Positions 52,101 through 57,165 are shown, counted from the stretch's first letter. The stretch: 64,000 nucleotides of DNA from Solen grandis (GCA_021229015.1 CM037792.1:4039136-4103135), one strand, 5' to 3'. Numbers and translations: made by a program. The notes: a model not told the origin generated them from the sequence alone.

Positions 52101-53973
52101 GCAGTTCATTGATATATTTTCGGTATTCACTAATTTGTACATTTTATATATTATAACCTAGATGTATAAATGTTTTTTTAAAGAACTATAAATATCAGTA
52201 AAAGAAAATCTAAATCATCGTAATTTTTTGACGAATCACAAAAAAAATATCTGAAATAACAAAAGCTCTCCTAACATCACTTCCTTATTTTCGGCAAAAC
52301 TTTTTATCTAAAAGTTACTTTCCAAATGAAAGTATTTTAGCAAAGTATTAAACATTTTCTTGGTACACATTTTGTATTAATTTGTTTACTGACCTAATTC
52401 ATTATTACTGAATTATAACTGTTTTACAGGATCAAAAAGTCTTAAACTGGCTGTATTGTTTTCACCTGATATGTAGCACACCCTTGTAAATAGCTTATGC
52501 TTACGACTTAGTCTTTAACCCTTTCCCTCATACAGACTCATCACATAAAGCCTGATCTGCAGAAAACCACAGTTAAACCTTACCAAATTTAATTACAAAA
52601 TCCTCATTTCCAGACCACTGAGGAGCAGCGAACAGCATAAAACCTGATCAGCCTACGAGTTACTCGCAGGCTGATCTGGTTTTATGCTGTTCGCATAGGT
52701 CTATTCATGGTGTCCTCTATGAGGGAAAGGGTTAACATTATTGATATATATATATTTGAGATCAGATATTGCTCGATATGTAGTGTAAATAGTCGTCAAA
52801 ACATCACACTTTTATATAGCTGTAGTCCCAATCTCAATAGTTAATCTTCATTGAATTGTTTTATATATCCCTGCTTCACAGAAGTGGGACGATGTAGAAA
52901 TCACGCGCGTCATGTTCCGTCTTACACTCACTCTTTATTACACTCATACTTAACCCTTTCCCTCATACAGACTCATTTTGACGCACTCAACAGGTACCAA
53001 ATAAAGCCTGATCTGCAGAAAACCACAGTTAAACCTTACCAAATTTAATTAGTCCTCATTTCCAGACCACTGAGGAGCAGCGAACAGCATAAAACCTGAT
53101 CAGCCTGCAAGTTACTCGCAGGCTGATCTGGTTTTATGTTGTTCGCATAGGTCTTTTCATGGTTTCCTCTATGAAGGAAAGGGTTAATTACAATCACACT
53201 TAATGGCACCAGATGGGTATTAATCACCTTTAGTGATAGTTTCTGTTTTCTTCTGCTTTCTTTTTTTAATTATTGACCAGCAATTTATTGTTGCTGACAG
53301 GATTGAATGACATGTCTTTTATTTATTGCTTGTTATATTTCTATGAAAGAGATCTCAATAGTTTGTCAATTAATTCAGATAGAAATAAATTTATAATGTA
53401 CTCAGTCGGCTTATTGATCTCTTAGATTGATATTATACCTAAGCCTGGAAGCTATGAACAGTTTTATCTACAATTACATCATTTTTTGCCGTAAGAAACA
53501 TATGGCTAATTTACATTTACGACTACATGGATTCATTTATTATACATAAATAACTCATCAAAACAAGTATCAAATCCATAGAGGATGTATTTATTATTTC
53601 TCTAAGTAAATTTACATCTATTTGTTTTTCAAAATGTTTCAGTCTAAAAGGTTTCAGTGAAATTCTACTTTTCTTTCTCCACAAAGACGTTATTGAGATA
53701 TGCTGCCAACTATCCAATATATACAACGTATTATGTTTAAAACATTCTCCTAACATGTATACTGTCCGTATTCCAGACAACGGAAGGACTGTGTTCCTGG
53801 CTGGGCCGAACCAAAAGGTTGAGGACATTTTCTACAAGCAGAAGCAAACCACAGGCCTCGCCCCTATCACGACCCTGTATGACAACCAGAGCATGCCGAC
53901 AGTGAGGAAATCCCCGAATCCCCCAGACCCGAACGCCCTGTATGACCGGGAGCTGACGCAACCAGGTGTTTAA
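13099..53973 (+). CDS. PKHD1L1: Fibrocystin-L-like protein (PKHD1L1 family), C-terminal half
   Basis: PKHD1L1-type proteins are very large single-pass surface proteins (human about 4,240 residues) with IPT/TIG repeats, two G8 domains and parallel beta-helix (PbH1) repeats. Exons: 13099-13172, 15154-15329, 15824-15945, 17833-19358, 19932-20109, 21546-21842, 23985-24257, 25404-25658, 27550-27711, 28305-28498, candidate 28589-28622, 29286-30008, 30737-30902, 31521-31669, 32589-32678, 34512-34763, 35304-35603, 38873-39112, 42703-42792, 43486-43640, 44127-44331, 45397-45560, 46506-46674, 47574-47801, 48138-48316, 48736-48868, 51042-51128 and 53777-53973. Joined, they keep one frame for about 2,270 codons to TAA. 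Hallmarks are two VDLDGS/TDLDGS segments, the ESLDPDTEVRRLSPVA-GYVDLINGPQDHGWC module, and a TM helix in the exon at 48,736. The N-terminal half (TIG repeats, start of G8-1) is absent because of the gap. Most introns are phase 1. Confidence 0.88.
13575..14330 (+). repeat. Hairpin-headed repeat, TATGTCTCCC family
   Basis: The head TATGTCTCCCTC...GGGAGAGACATA folds on itself and is followed by GTCTGTCCGTTCGTCTGTC. Internal near-repeats (CATGCACAAG, GCACTATAAGACATA, each two or three times) continue to about 14,300. It is intronic with no coding content. Confidence 0.6.
15154..15329 (+). CDS. PKHD1L1: PKHD1L1-like exon, post-G8 beta strands
   Basis: Acceptor ttttacag, donor CA|gtaagt, 176 nt, phase 0 in and phase 2 out. 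The peptide EAVPGWKVGYSIVISCTGHR then ETEVRVITAVSSD then LTLNTPLEYVHFGE is the conserved W-K-x-GD-x-I-V-I-type segment following the G8 fold in PKHD1L1, TMEM2 and CEMIP. Confidence 0.85.
15824..15945 (+). CDS. PKHD1L1: PKHD1L1-like exon leading into the beta helix
   Basis: Acceptor tttgtttcag, donor gtaaat, 122 nt, phase 2 in and phase 1 out. HGVTIKLRGEVGLLTRNVKV then EGNQNAGWNQTIEKCDNGFD. The RGEVGLLTRNV(K/V)VEG phrase is diagnostic for this family. Confidence 0.88.
16767..16827 (+). repeat. 27-bp-stem hairpin
   Basis: Arms 16,767-16,793 and 16,801-16,827 pair almost completely around the 7-base loop TAACTGT, with two or three mismatched or wobble positions. The core arm is CTTAAGAACTGCCTGA with return TCAGGCAGTTTTTAAG. 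It could be a minimal MITE or a pre-miRNA-like hairpin. It sits in the intron before the large beta-helix exon. Confidence 0.5.
17833..19358 (+). CDS. PKHD1L1: PKHD1L1-like large beta-helix exon (1,526 nt)
   Basis: Acceptor ctcatag, donor gtaaga, phase 1 in and phase 0 out, 508 codons without interruption. In order: GEFATQTCFQGRFG; YFAGQAFRLGRYPVHFHLNG, whose GRYP-HFH motif is family-typical; PbH1 repeats such as ALIKNNVVYDVMGGALFLED; HFCCGTHFGIWLRM; a Cys-rich stretch; VIVDLDGSFVGT; and GVDVYYCPPSVNFHRLAFNN. This is the first of two beta-helix blocks. The expected location is extracellular. Confidence 0.92.
19655..19796. mobile_element. 142-bp TIR element (MITE-like)
   Basis: The left end GTTACCTTCCAGTTATTTG and the right end, whose complement is GTTACCTCCCAGTTAATTG, are inverted repeats over about 22 bp. 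There is no coding content. No target duplication is evident, so the superfamily is open. Confidence 0.5.
19932..20109 (+). CDS. PKHD1L1: PKHD1L1-like exon following the first beta helix
   Basis: Acceptor attttgtag, donor gtacgt, 178 nt, phase 0 in and phase 1 out. PGECNVIRFLVLQEPDIVN through GGDGTFTCLTSGIVNGDWFY. It lacks an ATG but joins its neighbours in frame on both sides, which is the main support. Confidence 0.78.
20741..21290 (+). repeat. Hairpin-headed repeat, ATGCCCCACC family, with three internal repeats
   Basis: The head TTATGCCCCACC...TTTTGGGGCAT is inverted on itself and followed by CATCCATGTGTCTGTCCGTC. Three tandem copies of about 165-175 bp then follow, each with TTTACCTTTG, TATGAAAC or CATGAAAC, and ACATGTACATCATGATA or a close variant (starts near 20,814, 20,988 and 21,155). 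Non-coding and intronic. Confidence 0.6.
21546..21842 (+). CDS. PKHD1L1: PKHD1L1-like exon upstream of G8 domain 2
   Basis: Acceptor ccttgtag, donor gtttgt, 297 nt, phase 1 both sides. It begins MKGPDATSTRKRRSSSSAGG, whose basic RKRR is followed by a Ser-rich linker, then NPDNKNVQLVINKCFFTNC, then PFYLWSNTSMWIKN. RKRR fits a furin-type site (R-x-K/R-R), but cleavage is inference. Confidence 0.82.
23234..23475 (+). mobile_element. TTAA-flanked MITE, copy 2
   Basis: Same termini, orientation and palindromic core as copy 1, bounded by TTAA at 23,234 and 23,472. One arm of the palindrome reads TTACTCGCTAGCTGATC, a small divergence. Intronic. Confidence 0.82.
23764..23840. repeat. CAT/CAA microsatellite
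   Basis: Runs of ATC and ACA triplets about 145 bp upstream of the G8-2 exon. The minus-strand frame through it is an Asp/Val-rich artefact. Confidence 0.85.
23985..24257 (+). CDS. PKHD1L1: PKHD1L1-like exon, G8 domain 2 (first part)
   Basis: Acceptor aatttcag, donor gtaaga, 273 nt, phase 1 both sides. DGPAKWVVIKDITVPKLNVV then FIEGGLEIDF then FIIILGGRFVVGWPNNPMTL. The pattern of an IEGGLEI strand, an I-x-LGG-x-F-x-VG strand and a Cys-containing H-G-SC is that of a G8 domain. Confidence 0.88.
24622..24845 (+). mobile_element. TTAA-flanked MITE, copy 3, palindrome-deleted
   Basis: Same ends and TTAA boundaries as copies 1 and 2, but 224 bp. The core goes from GCCTGCGAGTTACT straight to TGCTGTTCGCATAGG, so one arm of the central palindrome has been lost. 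Confidence 0.82.
25404..25658 (+). CDS. PKHD1L1: PKHD1L1-like exon, G8 domain 2 (end) and following strands
   Basis: The acceptor is ccatttttcag at 25,403, chosen because phase 1 then gives GGVFGGFDAHGKDIGATWVK directly after the previous exon. The open frame continuing upstream is chance. Donor gtacct, 255 nt, phase 1. DKWSVGDTIVISSTSYNPGE is the W-x-VGD-x-IVI-x-S-T segment that follows G8 domains, matching the first copy at 15,154. Confidence 0.87.
27550..27711 (+). CDS. PKHD1L1: PKHD1L1-like exon, start of second beta-helix block
   Basis: Acceptor tcattttcag, donor gtatcc, 162 nt, phase 1 both sides. ASVETHGSSSTVFAGTVANM then NRSVVVKGSDS then TCGGRIIVSAAQQEN. The NRSVVVKG and GGRIIVS strands parallel LLTRNVKVEG of the first block. 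Confidence 0.83.
28305..28498 (+). CDS. PKHD1L1: PKHD1L1-like PbH1 exon with an unclear 3' boundary
   Basis: Acceptor ttctttcag. GYARVQNVQFENMGQEGF then HALTYLGINSNR then NSFSNLKGTAIGLFGAES are typical PbH1 strands. The frame meets TGA at 28,514-28,516. The end given here uses gtctat (phase 0). A short piece at 28,589-28,622 would bridge to the next exon in frame. The family expects about nine more residues (NNVVYD-like) at this point, so the exon may instead be interrupted by an insertion plus a one-base shift. Confidence 0.6.
28589..28622 (+). CDS. PKHD1L1: Candidate 34-nt microexon or severed PbH1 exon end
   Basis: Preceded by gatgag and followed by gtaaag. It reads VVGTSVFENVC with one spare base that joins CA of the exon at 29,286 to give A-THITSHSNEVIKNLV. 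This lines up with DVMGGALFLEDGIETG of the first beta-helix block. The phases fit (0 in, 1 out) but the acceptor context is poor. Confidence 0.4.
29286..30008 (+). CDS. PKHD1L1: PKHD1L1-like second large beta-helix exon
   Basis: Acceptor ctctttcag, donor gtaaaa, 723 nt, phase 1 both sides. NEVIKNLVGNNKWTGSYN; INAIDATNLTLKHNYAVGSE then RRGYFVPGWDC; KCVALSGFILWKNYDYGIYY; SVKLSDNIFAENVLGAFPM. The order (AVGSER-G-F, then FSGF-W-K-DYGIYY) is conserved in fibrocystin-L. The upstream in-frame ATG with a poly-Leu stretch is intronic CTG-repeat sequence and was not used. Confidence 0.9.
30120..30475. repeat. Two tandem intronic repeats of about 150 bp
   Basis: The phrase CTTCTTTTAGGAGTGAGTTA occurs at about 30,302 and 30,445, each preceded by a TACTAAAATTA segment, TGGGATTG and ACCATATGGGAAG or ACCTTATGGGAAG. 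This indicates a local tandem duplication with divergence. Non-coding. Confidence 0.55.
30737..30902 (+). CDS. PKHD1L1: PKHD1L1-like beta-helix exon
   Basis: Acceptor atttttcag, donor gtaagt, 166 nt, phase 1 in and phase 2 out. GVLFKNFGTHASCGNSFAIA then NDDLIHPTYLSSN then GYKLLISRPNLG. It joins to K-INPSDCVDMDCDG of the next exon. Confidence 0.85.
31084..31426. repeat. 27-bp minisatellite (nine clean units plus decayed units)
   Basis: The unit is ACTTGATTACACAGACAAAC followed by ATTTGAT. About nine nearly identical units run from 31,088 to 31,330, then decayed units continue to 31,426. Because 27 is a multiple of 3, long repetitive frames open on both strands, but they are artefacts. It ends about 95 bp before the next coding exon. 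No spacers, so this is not a CRISPR array. Confidence 0.92.
31521..31669 (+). CDS. PKHD1L1: PKHD1L1-like exon with TDLDGS motif
   Basis: Acceptor tttgtttcag, donor gttagt, 149 nt, phase 2 in and phase 1 out. NPSDCVDMDCDGLKKVLITD then LDGSTFEGPF then EFEWGGDPRR. The DLDGS motif repeats VDLDGS at about 18,980 in the first block, supporting an ancient internal duplication. Confidence 0.9.
32589..32678 (+). CDS. PKHD1L1: PKHD1L1-like exon, post-DLDGS loop
   Basis: Acceptor tctgaaag, donor gtattg, 90 nt, phase 1 both sides. GLGDYRIPTSMLSAPDGTGL then DTVFPHGRG. The GDYRIP and MLS phrases follow DLDGS in this family. Confidence 0.85.
33448..33527 (+). repeat. tRNA-like sequence (tRNA pseudogene or SINE head)
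   Basis: An A-box-like TTAGCTCAATCGGTAAGAGC is followed about 45 bases on by a B-box-like GAGTTCAATTTC, then poly-T. The 5' and 3' ends do not pair into a full acceptor stem and the B box is degenerate, so I do not call a functional tRNA. Confidence 0.45.
34512..34763 (+). CDS. PKHD1L1: PKHD1L1-like exon, most conserved module
   Basis: Acceptor cttcag, donor gtatga, 252 nt, phase 1 both sides. GIARGPSCTKVTGSGFAYHK then YRMMVIESLDPDTEVRRLSP then GYVDLINGPQDHGWC then CQKRISTFHAIV. The ESLDPDTE-RRLSPVA and VDLINGPQDHGWC-GYTCQ phrases are nearly invariant across the family as I recall it, which anchors the gene identity. Confidence 0.95.
35304..35603 (+). CDS. PKHD1L1: PKHD1L1-like exon
   Basis: The acceptor tttttcaag is required by phase and gives NMQASVHFTSTQPDRIRFFL. 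Donor gtaaaa, 300 nt, phase 1 both sides. Further segments are CVLVSFYFINPYRIDLYKDD, GVFKYLNAPGAVYLPSC and YINKTTKLLHFILK. It matches the YFTG-P-RF and SFY-P strands of the family. Confidence 0.88.
35936..36240 (+). repeat. Hairpin-headed repeat, TAGTCCCC family
   Basis: The head TAGTCCCCTACCGG...CCGGAGGGGACTA folds on itself and is followed by TTTTTCCGTCCATCTGTCC. The body continues with a TATGAAACTTAGTATATGA phrase. Non-coding. Confidence 0.6.
36272..36506 (+). repeat. 235-bp direct duplication, copy A
   Basis: It begins TATCTAATCAATAAAG and ends CTATTTAATT. It is identical to 37,096-37,330 except for four substitutions and no indels. The intervening 589 bp include a CAA microsatellite and three CTCCAA(C/T)TGAGG words. 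Confidence 0.85.
36730..37060. repeat. GC-richer island with CTCCAAYTGAGG words and CAA microsatellite
   Basis: It contains ACCCTCCAACTGAGGGG and CCCCTCCAACTGAGGGA, later CTCCAATTGAGGATTTA twice, and (CAA)n at about 36,951-36,969. Its base composition differs from the surrounding intron, which suggests an inserted element between the two 235-bp copies. No ORF. Confidence 0.4.
37096..37330 (+). repeat. 235-bp direct duplication, copy B
   Basis: Partner of 36,272-36,506, with four substitutions and no indels in 235 bp. Both copies lie in the same intron in the same orientation, 824 bp apart start to start. Confidence 0.85.
37812..38240 (+). repeat. Hairpin-headed repeat, AGCTCAC family, partial
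   Basis: It starts TTTTTAGCTCACAAGAGC and returns GCTCAGTGTGAGCTATTGTG, then has GCAATTTGCTTTAACAACA and AGAATTTGATGAAACTTGGC shared with 5,795-6,000. The 3' end with the returning inverted segment is not seen, so the copy is truncated. Confidence 0.6.
38873..39112 (+). CDS. PKHD1L1: PKHD1L1-like exon with a polybasic (furin-like) site
   Basis: Acceptor gttatttcag, donor gtatgt, 240 nt, phase 1 both sides. KNKVVLQRAEEVLVSFTLPA then DQFYSSNIIENVAGLLNIP then RVVNIVTETSRRRRRRN then TEVTLEIGEPP. Six consecutive Arg form a consensus proprotein-convertase site. The human protein also has a basic stretch at the matching place as I recall. Cleavage is inference. Confidence 0.87.
40519..40760 (-). 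mobile_element. TTAA-flanked MITE, copy 4
   Basis: Bounded by TTAA at 40,519 and 40,757, in the opposite orientation to copies 1-3. The full central palindrome is intact (CCTGCAAGTAACTCGCAGG with long flanking arms CAGCATAAAACCAGATCAG). Intronic. Confidence 0.85.
42143..42384 (-). mobile_element. TTAA-flanked MITE, copy 5
   Basis: Bounded by TTAA at 42,143 and 42,381, minus orientation, palindrome intact (GCCTGCGAGTAACTCGCAGG). Only about 320 bp upstream of the coding exon at 42,703. Confidence 0.85.
42703..42792 (+). CDS. PKHD1L1: PKHD1L1-like exon, Ser/Thr-rich linker
   Basis: Acceptor tttttttcag, donor gtaagt, 90 nt, phase 1 both sides. TADSTSTDPVTDLAAILMNG then CQDGSISSSLG. It is weakly conserved and supported by phase and position. 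Confidence 0.72.
43486..43640 (+). CDS. PKHD1L1: PKHD1L1-like exon, membrane-proximal module
   Basis: Acceptor gttttattag, donor gtacgt, 155 nt, phase 1 in and phase 0 out. GTDVTSCDEIMVDDITYTPA then PTELRFEIDPVAEHEGVPFA then TQPKLRAYDSN. The pattern (I.P.A..EG.PF..QP.L...D..G) is an Ig-like beta unit that recurs in the exon at 45,397. Confidence 0.82.
44127..44331 (+). CDS. PKHD1L1: PKHD1L1-like exon, Ig-like module
   Basis: Acceptor acaacag, donor G|gtaaat, 205 nt, phase 0 in and phase 1 out. GDVIVNLGIIENPWQVTVTL then SGHASAVLSGTTTLAFANGW then FTDLAISHAGSGYYIDFEV. It completes the module begun in the previous exon (DS-N-GDVIVNLG). Confidence 0.85.
44790..45416. repeat. Degenerate minisatellite of about 45-50 bp running into a coding exon
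   Basis: The units contain TTAAGGAACCAACCTGACTG followed by CTGAAATTTATATCCCAAA and TACAAATG. At least a dozen diverged copies run through the intron. The last unit, GGAACCAACCTGACTGCTGA at 45,397-45,416, is the first 20 bases of the next coding exon. Confidence 0.82.
45397..45560 (+). CDS. PKHD1L1: PKHD1L1-like exon whose 5' edge is a repeat unit
   Basis: The acceptor gaaattcag is the only AG that keeps phase 1 and gives G-TNLTAEFSLDVDPLPM directly after PT of the previous exon. Acceptors nearer FSLDV are out of phase. Donor gttagt, 164 nt, phase 0 out. KTTDIVQSSPFSITLDLRDA and ADVTW parallel the exon at 43,486. The residues TNLTAE are encoded by the last unit of the upstream minisatellite. 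Confidence 0.8.
46506..46674 (+). CDS. PKHD1L1: PKHD1L1-like exon, second Ig-like module
   Basis: Acceptor tatgttag, donor gtaagt, 169 nt, phase 0 in and phase 1 out. GHTQFDVTCGQVADMETGTL then FDMATGQIEYDDFVFSGYGL then YVACRVE. It repeats the layout of the exon at 44,127, so the two pairs (43,486+44,127 and 45,397+46,506) look like a tandem duplication. Confidence 0.8.
47574..47801 (+). CDS. PKHD1L1: PKHD1L1-like exon, juxtamembrane ectodomain part 1
   Basis: Acceptor tatctag, donor gtcagt, 228 nt, phase 1 both sides. TPAEYDFTSYHQVTVLKTSQ then RVGLRFREDFATTLPTEAAK then IPEAIITESTITAG. It reads like a SEA-type or similar alpha/beta fold (helix QLHQAVLQEIAAII then a strand), but I do not assign a named domain. 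Confidence 0.8.
48138..48316 (+). CDS. PKHD1L1: PKHD1L1-like exon, juxtamembrane ectodomain part 2
   Basis: Acceptor gggaacag, donor gtatgt, 179 nt, phase 1 in and phase 0 out. GSILISFTVEGGSSNVTAAM then LSVTVGGSTLTLDGFMTVDG then FYSTCGQT. It forms one folded unit with the previous exon just outside the membrane. Confidence 0.82.
48736..48868 (+). CDS. PKHD1L1: PKHD1L1-like exon, transmembrane helix
   Basis: Acceptor aaccatag, donor gtacgt, 133 nt, phase 0 in and phase 1 out. An acidic lead EEDEEEGLHPG is followed by about 23 hydrophobic residues (FIALIVILCLLVLAAIIFFV then VW) and the basic stop-transfer RCKIRPNMK. This fixes type I topology. Confidence 0.93.
49687..49719 (+). CDS. Candidate 33-nt cassette exon in the cytoplasmic tail
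   Basis: Acceptor cttttag, donor gtatat, phase 1 both sides. It would insert 11 residues (GAKRWTVREYA) between KTH and EEQRPSS without changing frame. It is supported only by splice signals and phase. Confidence 0.25.
50026..50157 (+). CDS. Candidate 132-nt cassette exon in the cytoplasmic tail
   Basis: Acceptor ttcatgcag, donor gtacag, 132 nt, phase 1 both sides with an open frame: KMEYFSSSGTFIVCISGGNL then VFEYSITTLEDNLTY. It could be an alternatively spliced tail exon or chance. No homology is recognised. Confidence 0.3.
51042..51128 (+). CDS. PKHD1L1: PKHD1L1-like exon, cytoplasmic tail 1
   Basis: Acceptor tacattttag, donor gtcatt, 87 nt, phase 1 both sides. EEQRPSSSRNVAESNERVDN then RYPGGFYYIG. 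It is hydrophilic, as expected for an intracellular segment. Supported by phase continuity and by the compositional match to the last exon. Confidence 0.6.
   Translation, partial: KSNGHLLQETLPRATNVWITVIQEDFIT
52515..52735 (+). mobile_element. TTAA-flanked MITE, copy 6
   Basis: Bounded by TTAA at 52,515 and 52,732. It lacks about 20 bp after CATACAGACTCAT compared with copies 1-3, and the palindrome is intact apart from one change (CCTACGAG). Confidence 0.84.
52950..53187 (+). mobile_element. TTAA-flanked MITE, copy 7
   Basis: Bounded by TTAA at 52,950 and 53,184, same orientation as copy 6 and only 214 bp from it. The right terminus has one change (TATGAAGGAAAGGG). Confidence 0.84.
53777..53973 (+). 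CDS. PKHD1L1: PKHD1L1-like last coding exon
   Basis: Acceptor gtattccag, phase 1 in, ending GTT TAA at 53,973. DNGRTVFLAGPNQKVEDIFY then KQTTGLAPITTLYDNQSMPT then KSPNPPDPNALYDRELTQPG. It is markedly GC-richer than the surrounding introns and codon-like, supporting a real exon. It makes the intracellular tail about 105 residues. The human protein ends soon after its TM helix, as I recall. Confidence 0.72.
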
Positions 53974-54200
53974 AATCATAAACGTCCCGTGGAAAAATCA
54001 AACACGTTTTTCTTTATTTAGACACTGTAATAGGCTAACATGAAAAGGATTGTTAAATTAACAACTTGATTAATAAAATAAGTGCTGGTTTTTCTTAAAA
54101 TGAAGTATACCCGTCATTCACAAAGATTTAAAAAAAACTTACAAGTTCACAACAATTTATTATATGTTTTTTTTATCAAGTCTTGGAATAAAAAGAGAAA
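53974..54200 (+). promoter_or_regulatory. 3' UTR with polyadenylation signals
   Basis: AATAAA occurs at 54,072-54,077 and again at about 54,187, downstream of the stop codon. The exact cleavage site is not determinable. Confidence 0.5.
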
Positions 54201-57165
54201 GACAATGGTACTAGTTGGTGGACAATACAAGAGTGACTTGAGTGGATAACATTGTATATGTAGTTTGATATATTTAAAAAAAATAGGGAATAGATGGGGA
54301 TACAAAAGTGAAAAAAACAACATCAAAAAGACTAAATTAGAAAATTATTTGTGAATTTAATCTCATTAGATGACATCAAAACACCCATTATTTGGATTTA
54401 TGTTTCATAAATAAATGAATATTGATGACATCAGAAATATTACAAGAATATGTTTTTCCATTTAACTTTTTATCTTTTGTAGTATCTGTAGATGTACATG
54501 TATGTTTTATATCAAAATTTAAATAAAATGTTATTTTTGGGAGAGAAAAAAGAAGTTTTAAAAAGTGTATATTAAGAAACATTAACTGAAAAAAAGTTTC
54601 AGTGAGTAAAAATTAAGTGAAAATATAGTTTCAAATTCAAAGGTGTTTATTTCAATAAGTCATCTTTCACAAATAGATTCAAAATGTTGAAAAATAAAAA
54701 CAAAATTTAATTTAATGTATGACTCCTTTTTTTTTTTTTTTGTGCTAAGTCTTGTATATAGTGTGAAATTCTGTGATATTTTCTAGTAATTTAGACTTGT
54801 TGTTATGACCTTTTTACTTGTTATATATTGTTGACACACGTTTGTTAATGTCTTTATAATTTGTTTGATCTTTTGCAAGATTTGTCTTTTTTCAAAAGAG
54901 TTTAAATTTTAAAATAATTGTTAAAAAAATATTTTTTTCTTAATTTCTCAGAAACAAAACTTCATTTGTTTCAATAATCTATGATGATTTCACAAAATGT
55001 TACAAATTCATACTGTCTAAAATAATTGAAATGTCAATTTAATCCTTGTGATATTTTACATTGTTTTTTTTTATTTAATTTTTAATTAATCACATATTTG
55101 TTAAAGATTTTATGTATTTCATATTTTGCTTGTGTGAAAATGTCCCAAAATGTAAAACTGGTAATACAATTTCAAAAAAGAACATTCCTTATTTCCATAG
55201 ATAAAAATATAAATATACATGTACTTTGTTTTATTTCATAAGTAAATACCGTCCTAGAAGCATATTTATTTCATATTTCTTTATTTGCTGTGGTTATTTT
55301 TGGTATACTTGGATATCTTGATACATCCAAACTTGATTAACTGATATGTTTAAAAAAAAAGAATGATGTTCACAATATATTATTCACAGTCAATGCGATT
55401 TTATACAGTTCACATAAGTATTTTTGGAATTTTCATATTTGAATTTTTATTCTTTCAAGTAGAAATTTCTGCTGTATTTCGGCTATGAATCTTTTTAATC
55501 ACATTTATAACTTTAATCTGTGACAACATAATTCAAATGAATTGGCTCTAAGAAAGTTTTAACAACGTTTTCTCTTAATCTGTTTTAGTTTTCTAATAAA
55601 AAGTTTTCTCTATGTTATGCGTGTTAATTATAATTCCCGACTCAACAACACGTTGGTGCAACGCGTTGACAAAAGGCACCCAACAGTTGTGATTCCGAGG
55701 TGATTTTAAGTTGAATTTTTAGATCTTATTTAAGTTATTTCATATATGTTTCAGACATATACAAACAGCTTTTCAAATAATAATCAAAGACTATAGGTAG
55801 TATTAAGTATTAGACTTTCCCTCATGCACTTAAGACATTAACTTGGAGGGGGGGGGGTAATTTTACTATAGAAACAAAAGAAAAAGATAGTTGTACTCAA
55901 GTCAGTGAAATTCCAGAAGCTATTTCCGAAAACTATTCCATATCAACCAACCTAAATGTGTAACTCGGAAAGCAAAGACCACATGATGGAAATATAATGA
56001 AAAATATAATCCTCATGTCGACATACGTACTCTAAAGTATTCAACTCTTCCGATATGGAAATAAAAGCCGACCGTCTAACTTCTTGGTAACGGGTGAAGC
56101 TCGCCCTACGGTATCGCGTAGACTTCTATTTGGATCAACATTTCAGACCACTATAGATATTTTTCGTCACAACACTTTATCGTATGAGCCGCGCCATTTT
56201 GTTCACAAACTTAAAACTCGTTCTTCAAAGTCGTTAAAAAACGTCTAATTGTACTGGACCCAGATCATTTTCAGGCGTTCGTCTGATCCAAATTTTGTTG
56301 TTAAACTTTGCATTTACATTTGAACATTACAATGTGCTTCATATTAAAATAAATGATTTACAAGAATAATTCAATTCACTTTCAATTTGTAAAATAGATT
56401 CCGAAATCCGTTAAAAATCTACCTTGTGGGGGACGCCATGACTCCAGTACTAATTTCCAATCGCACGTTTAAGACTTCACTGATTTAATACACGATTCTA
56501 CTGTACAACACAAGGTTGGAGTATCACATAACACTATGCGTTTGAACTATCTCAGAAATAAGAACAGTGTGTGAAAAAATATAACAACAACAAAAAACAC
56601 ACATGTTCAATAATTACCTCGACCTTTCCATCAAGTCTGTCTGAAATCAGACGCGAATGAGCATTAATCTAAAAAAAGGAAATAAATATTTATAAAAAAA
56701 AAAAAAAAAATTGAAAAGTCAATATTAATTGATGTACAGTAGAAATACATTTATATTTATTTAATTTCCTTTTAAATTATTTAGGATCGGACCAATCCTC
56801 ACTTTATTAATTGATAAAGGTGTCGCATGATACATTGTAGTTTCAGACTGACAGAAATTTCAAAGTGATGTTTTGAACGAACAATACAGAGGTTGGTTTG
56901 CTTATTATTAATGTCTTGCATAAAAAAAGAAGTTAAGACCAGTTAAGTCCTATTAACTGCTGTGTAAAACCTAGTGTCTTTTAAGACAAACCGATTTGAA
57001 ACTGTACATTTGTGCATCTTTATTGAATCAATATTCTTAGTTAAATGCTGATAGATAATGATTTTAAAGATGACAAGTTCTTGTGATACACGTGGTCTTT
57101 TCTAAATAAGAGGTAAACTAGAATTTGTACTATTTTGAACATAATGTATACAAATTTAAAAAAGA
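54201..57165. other. Intergenic, no gene seen
   Basis: AT-rich at first. At about 55,640-56,520 CpG words are commoner (CAACACGTTGGTGCAACGCG, GGTATCGCGTAGAC, GAGCCGCGCC), which may mark a promoter or an old insert, but no conserved exon or start is visible. A poly-A run lies at about 56,695-56,711. Confidence 0.45.
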
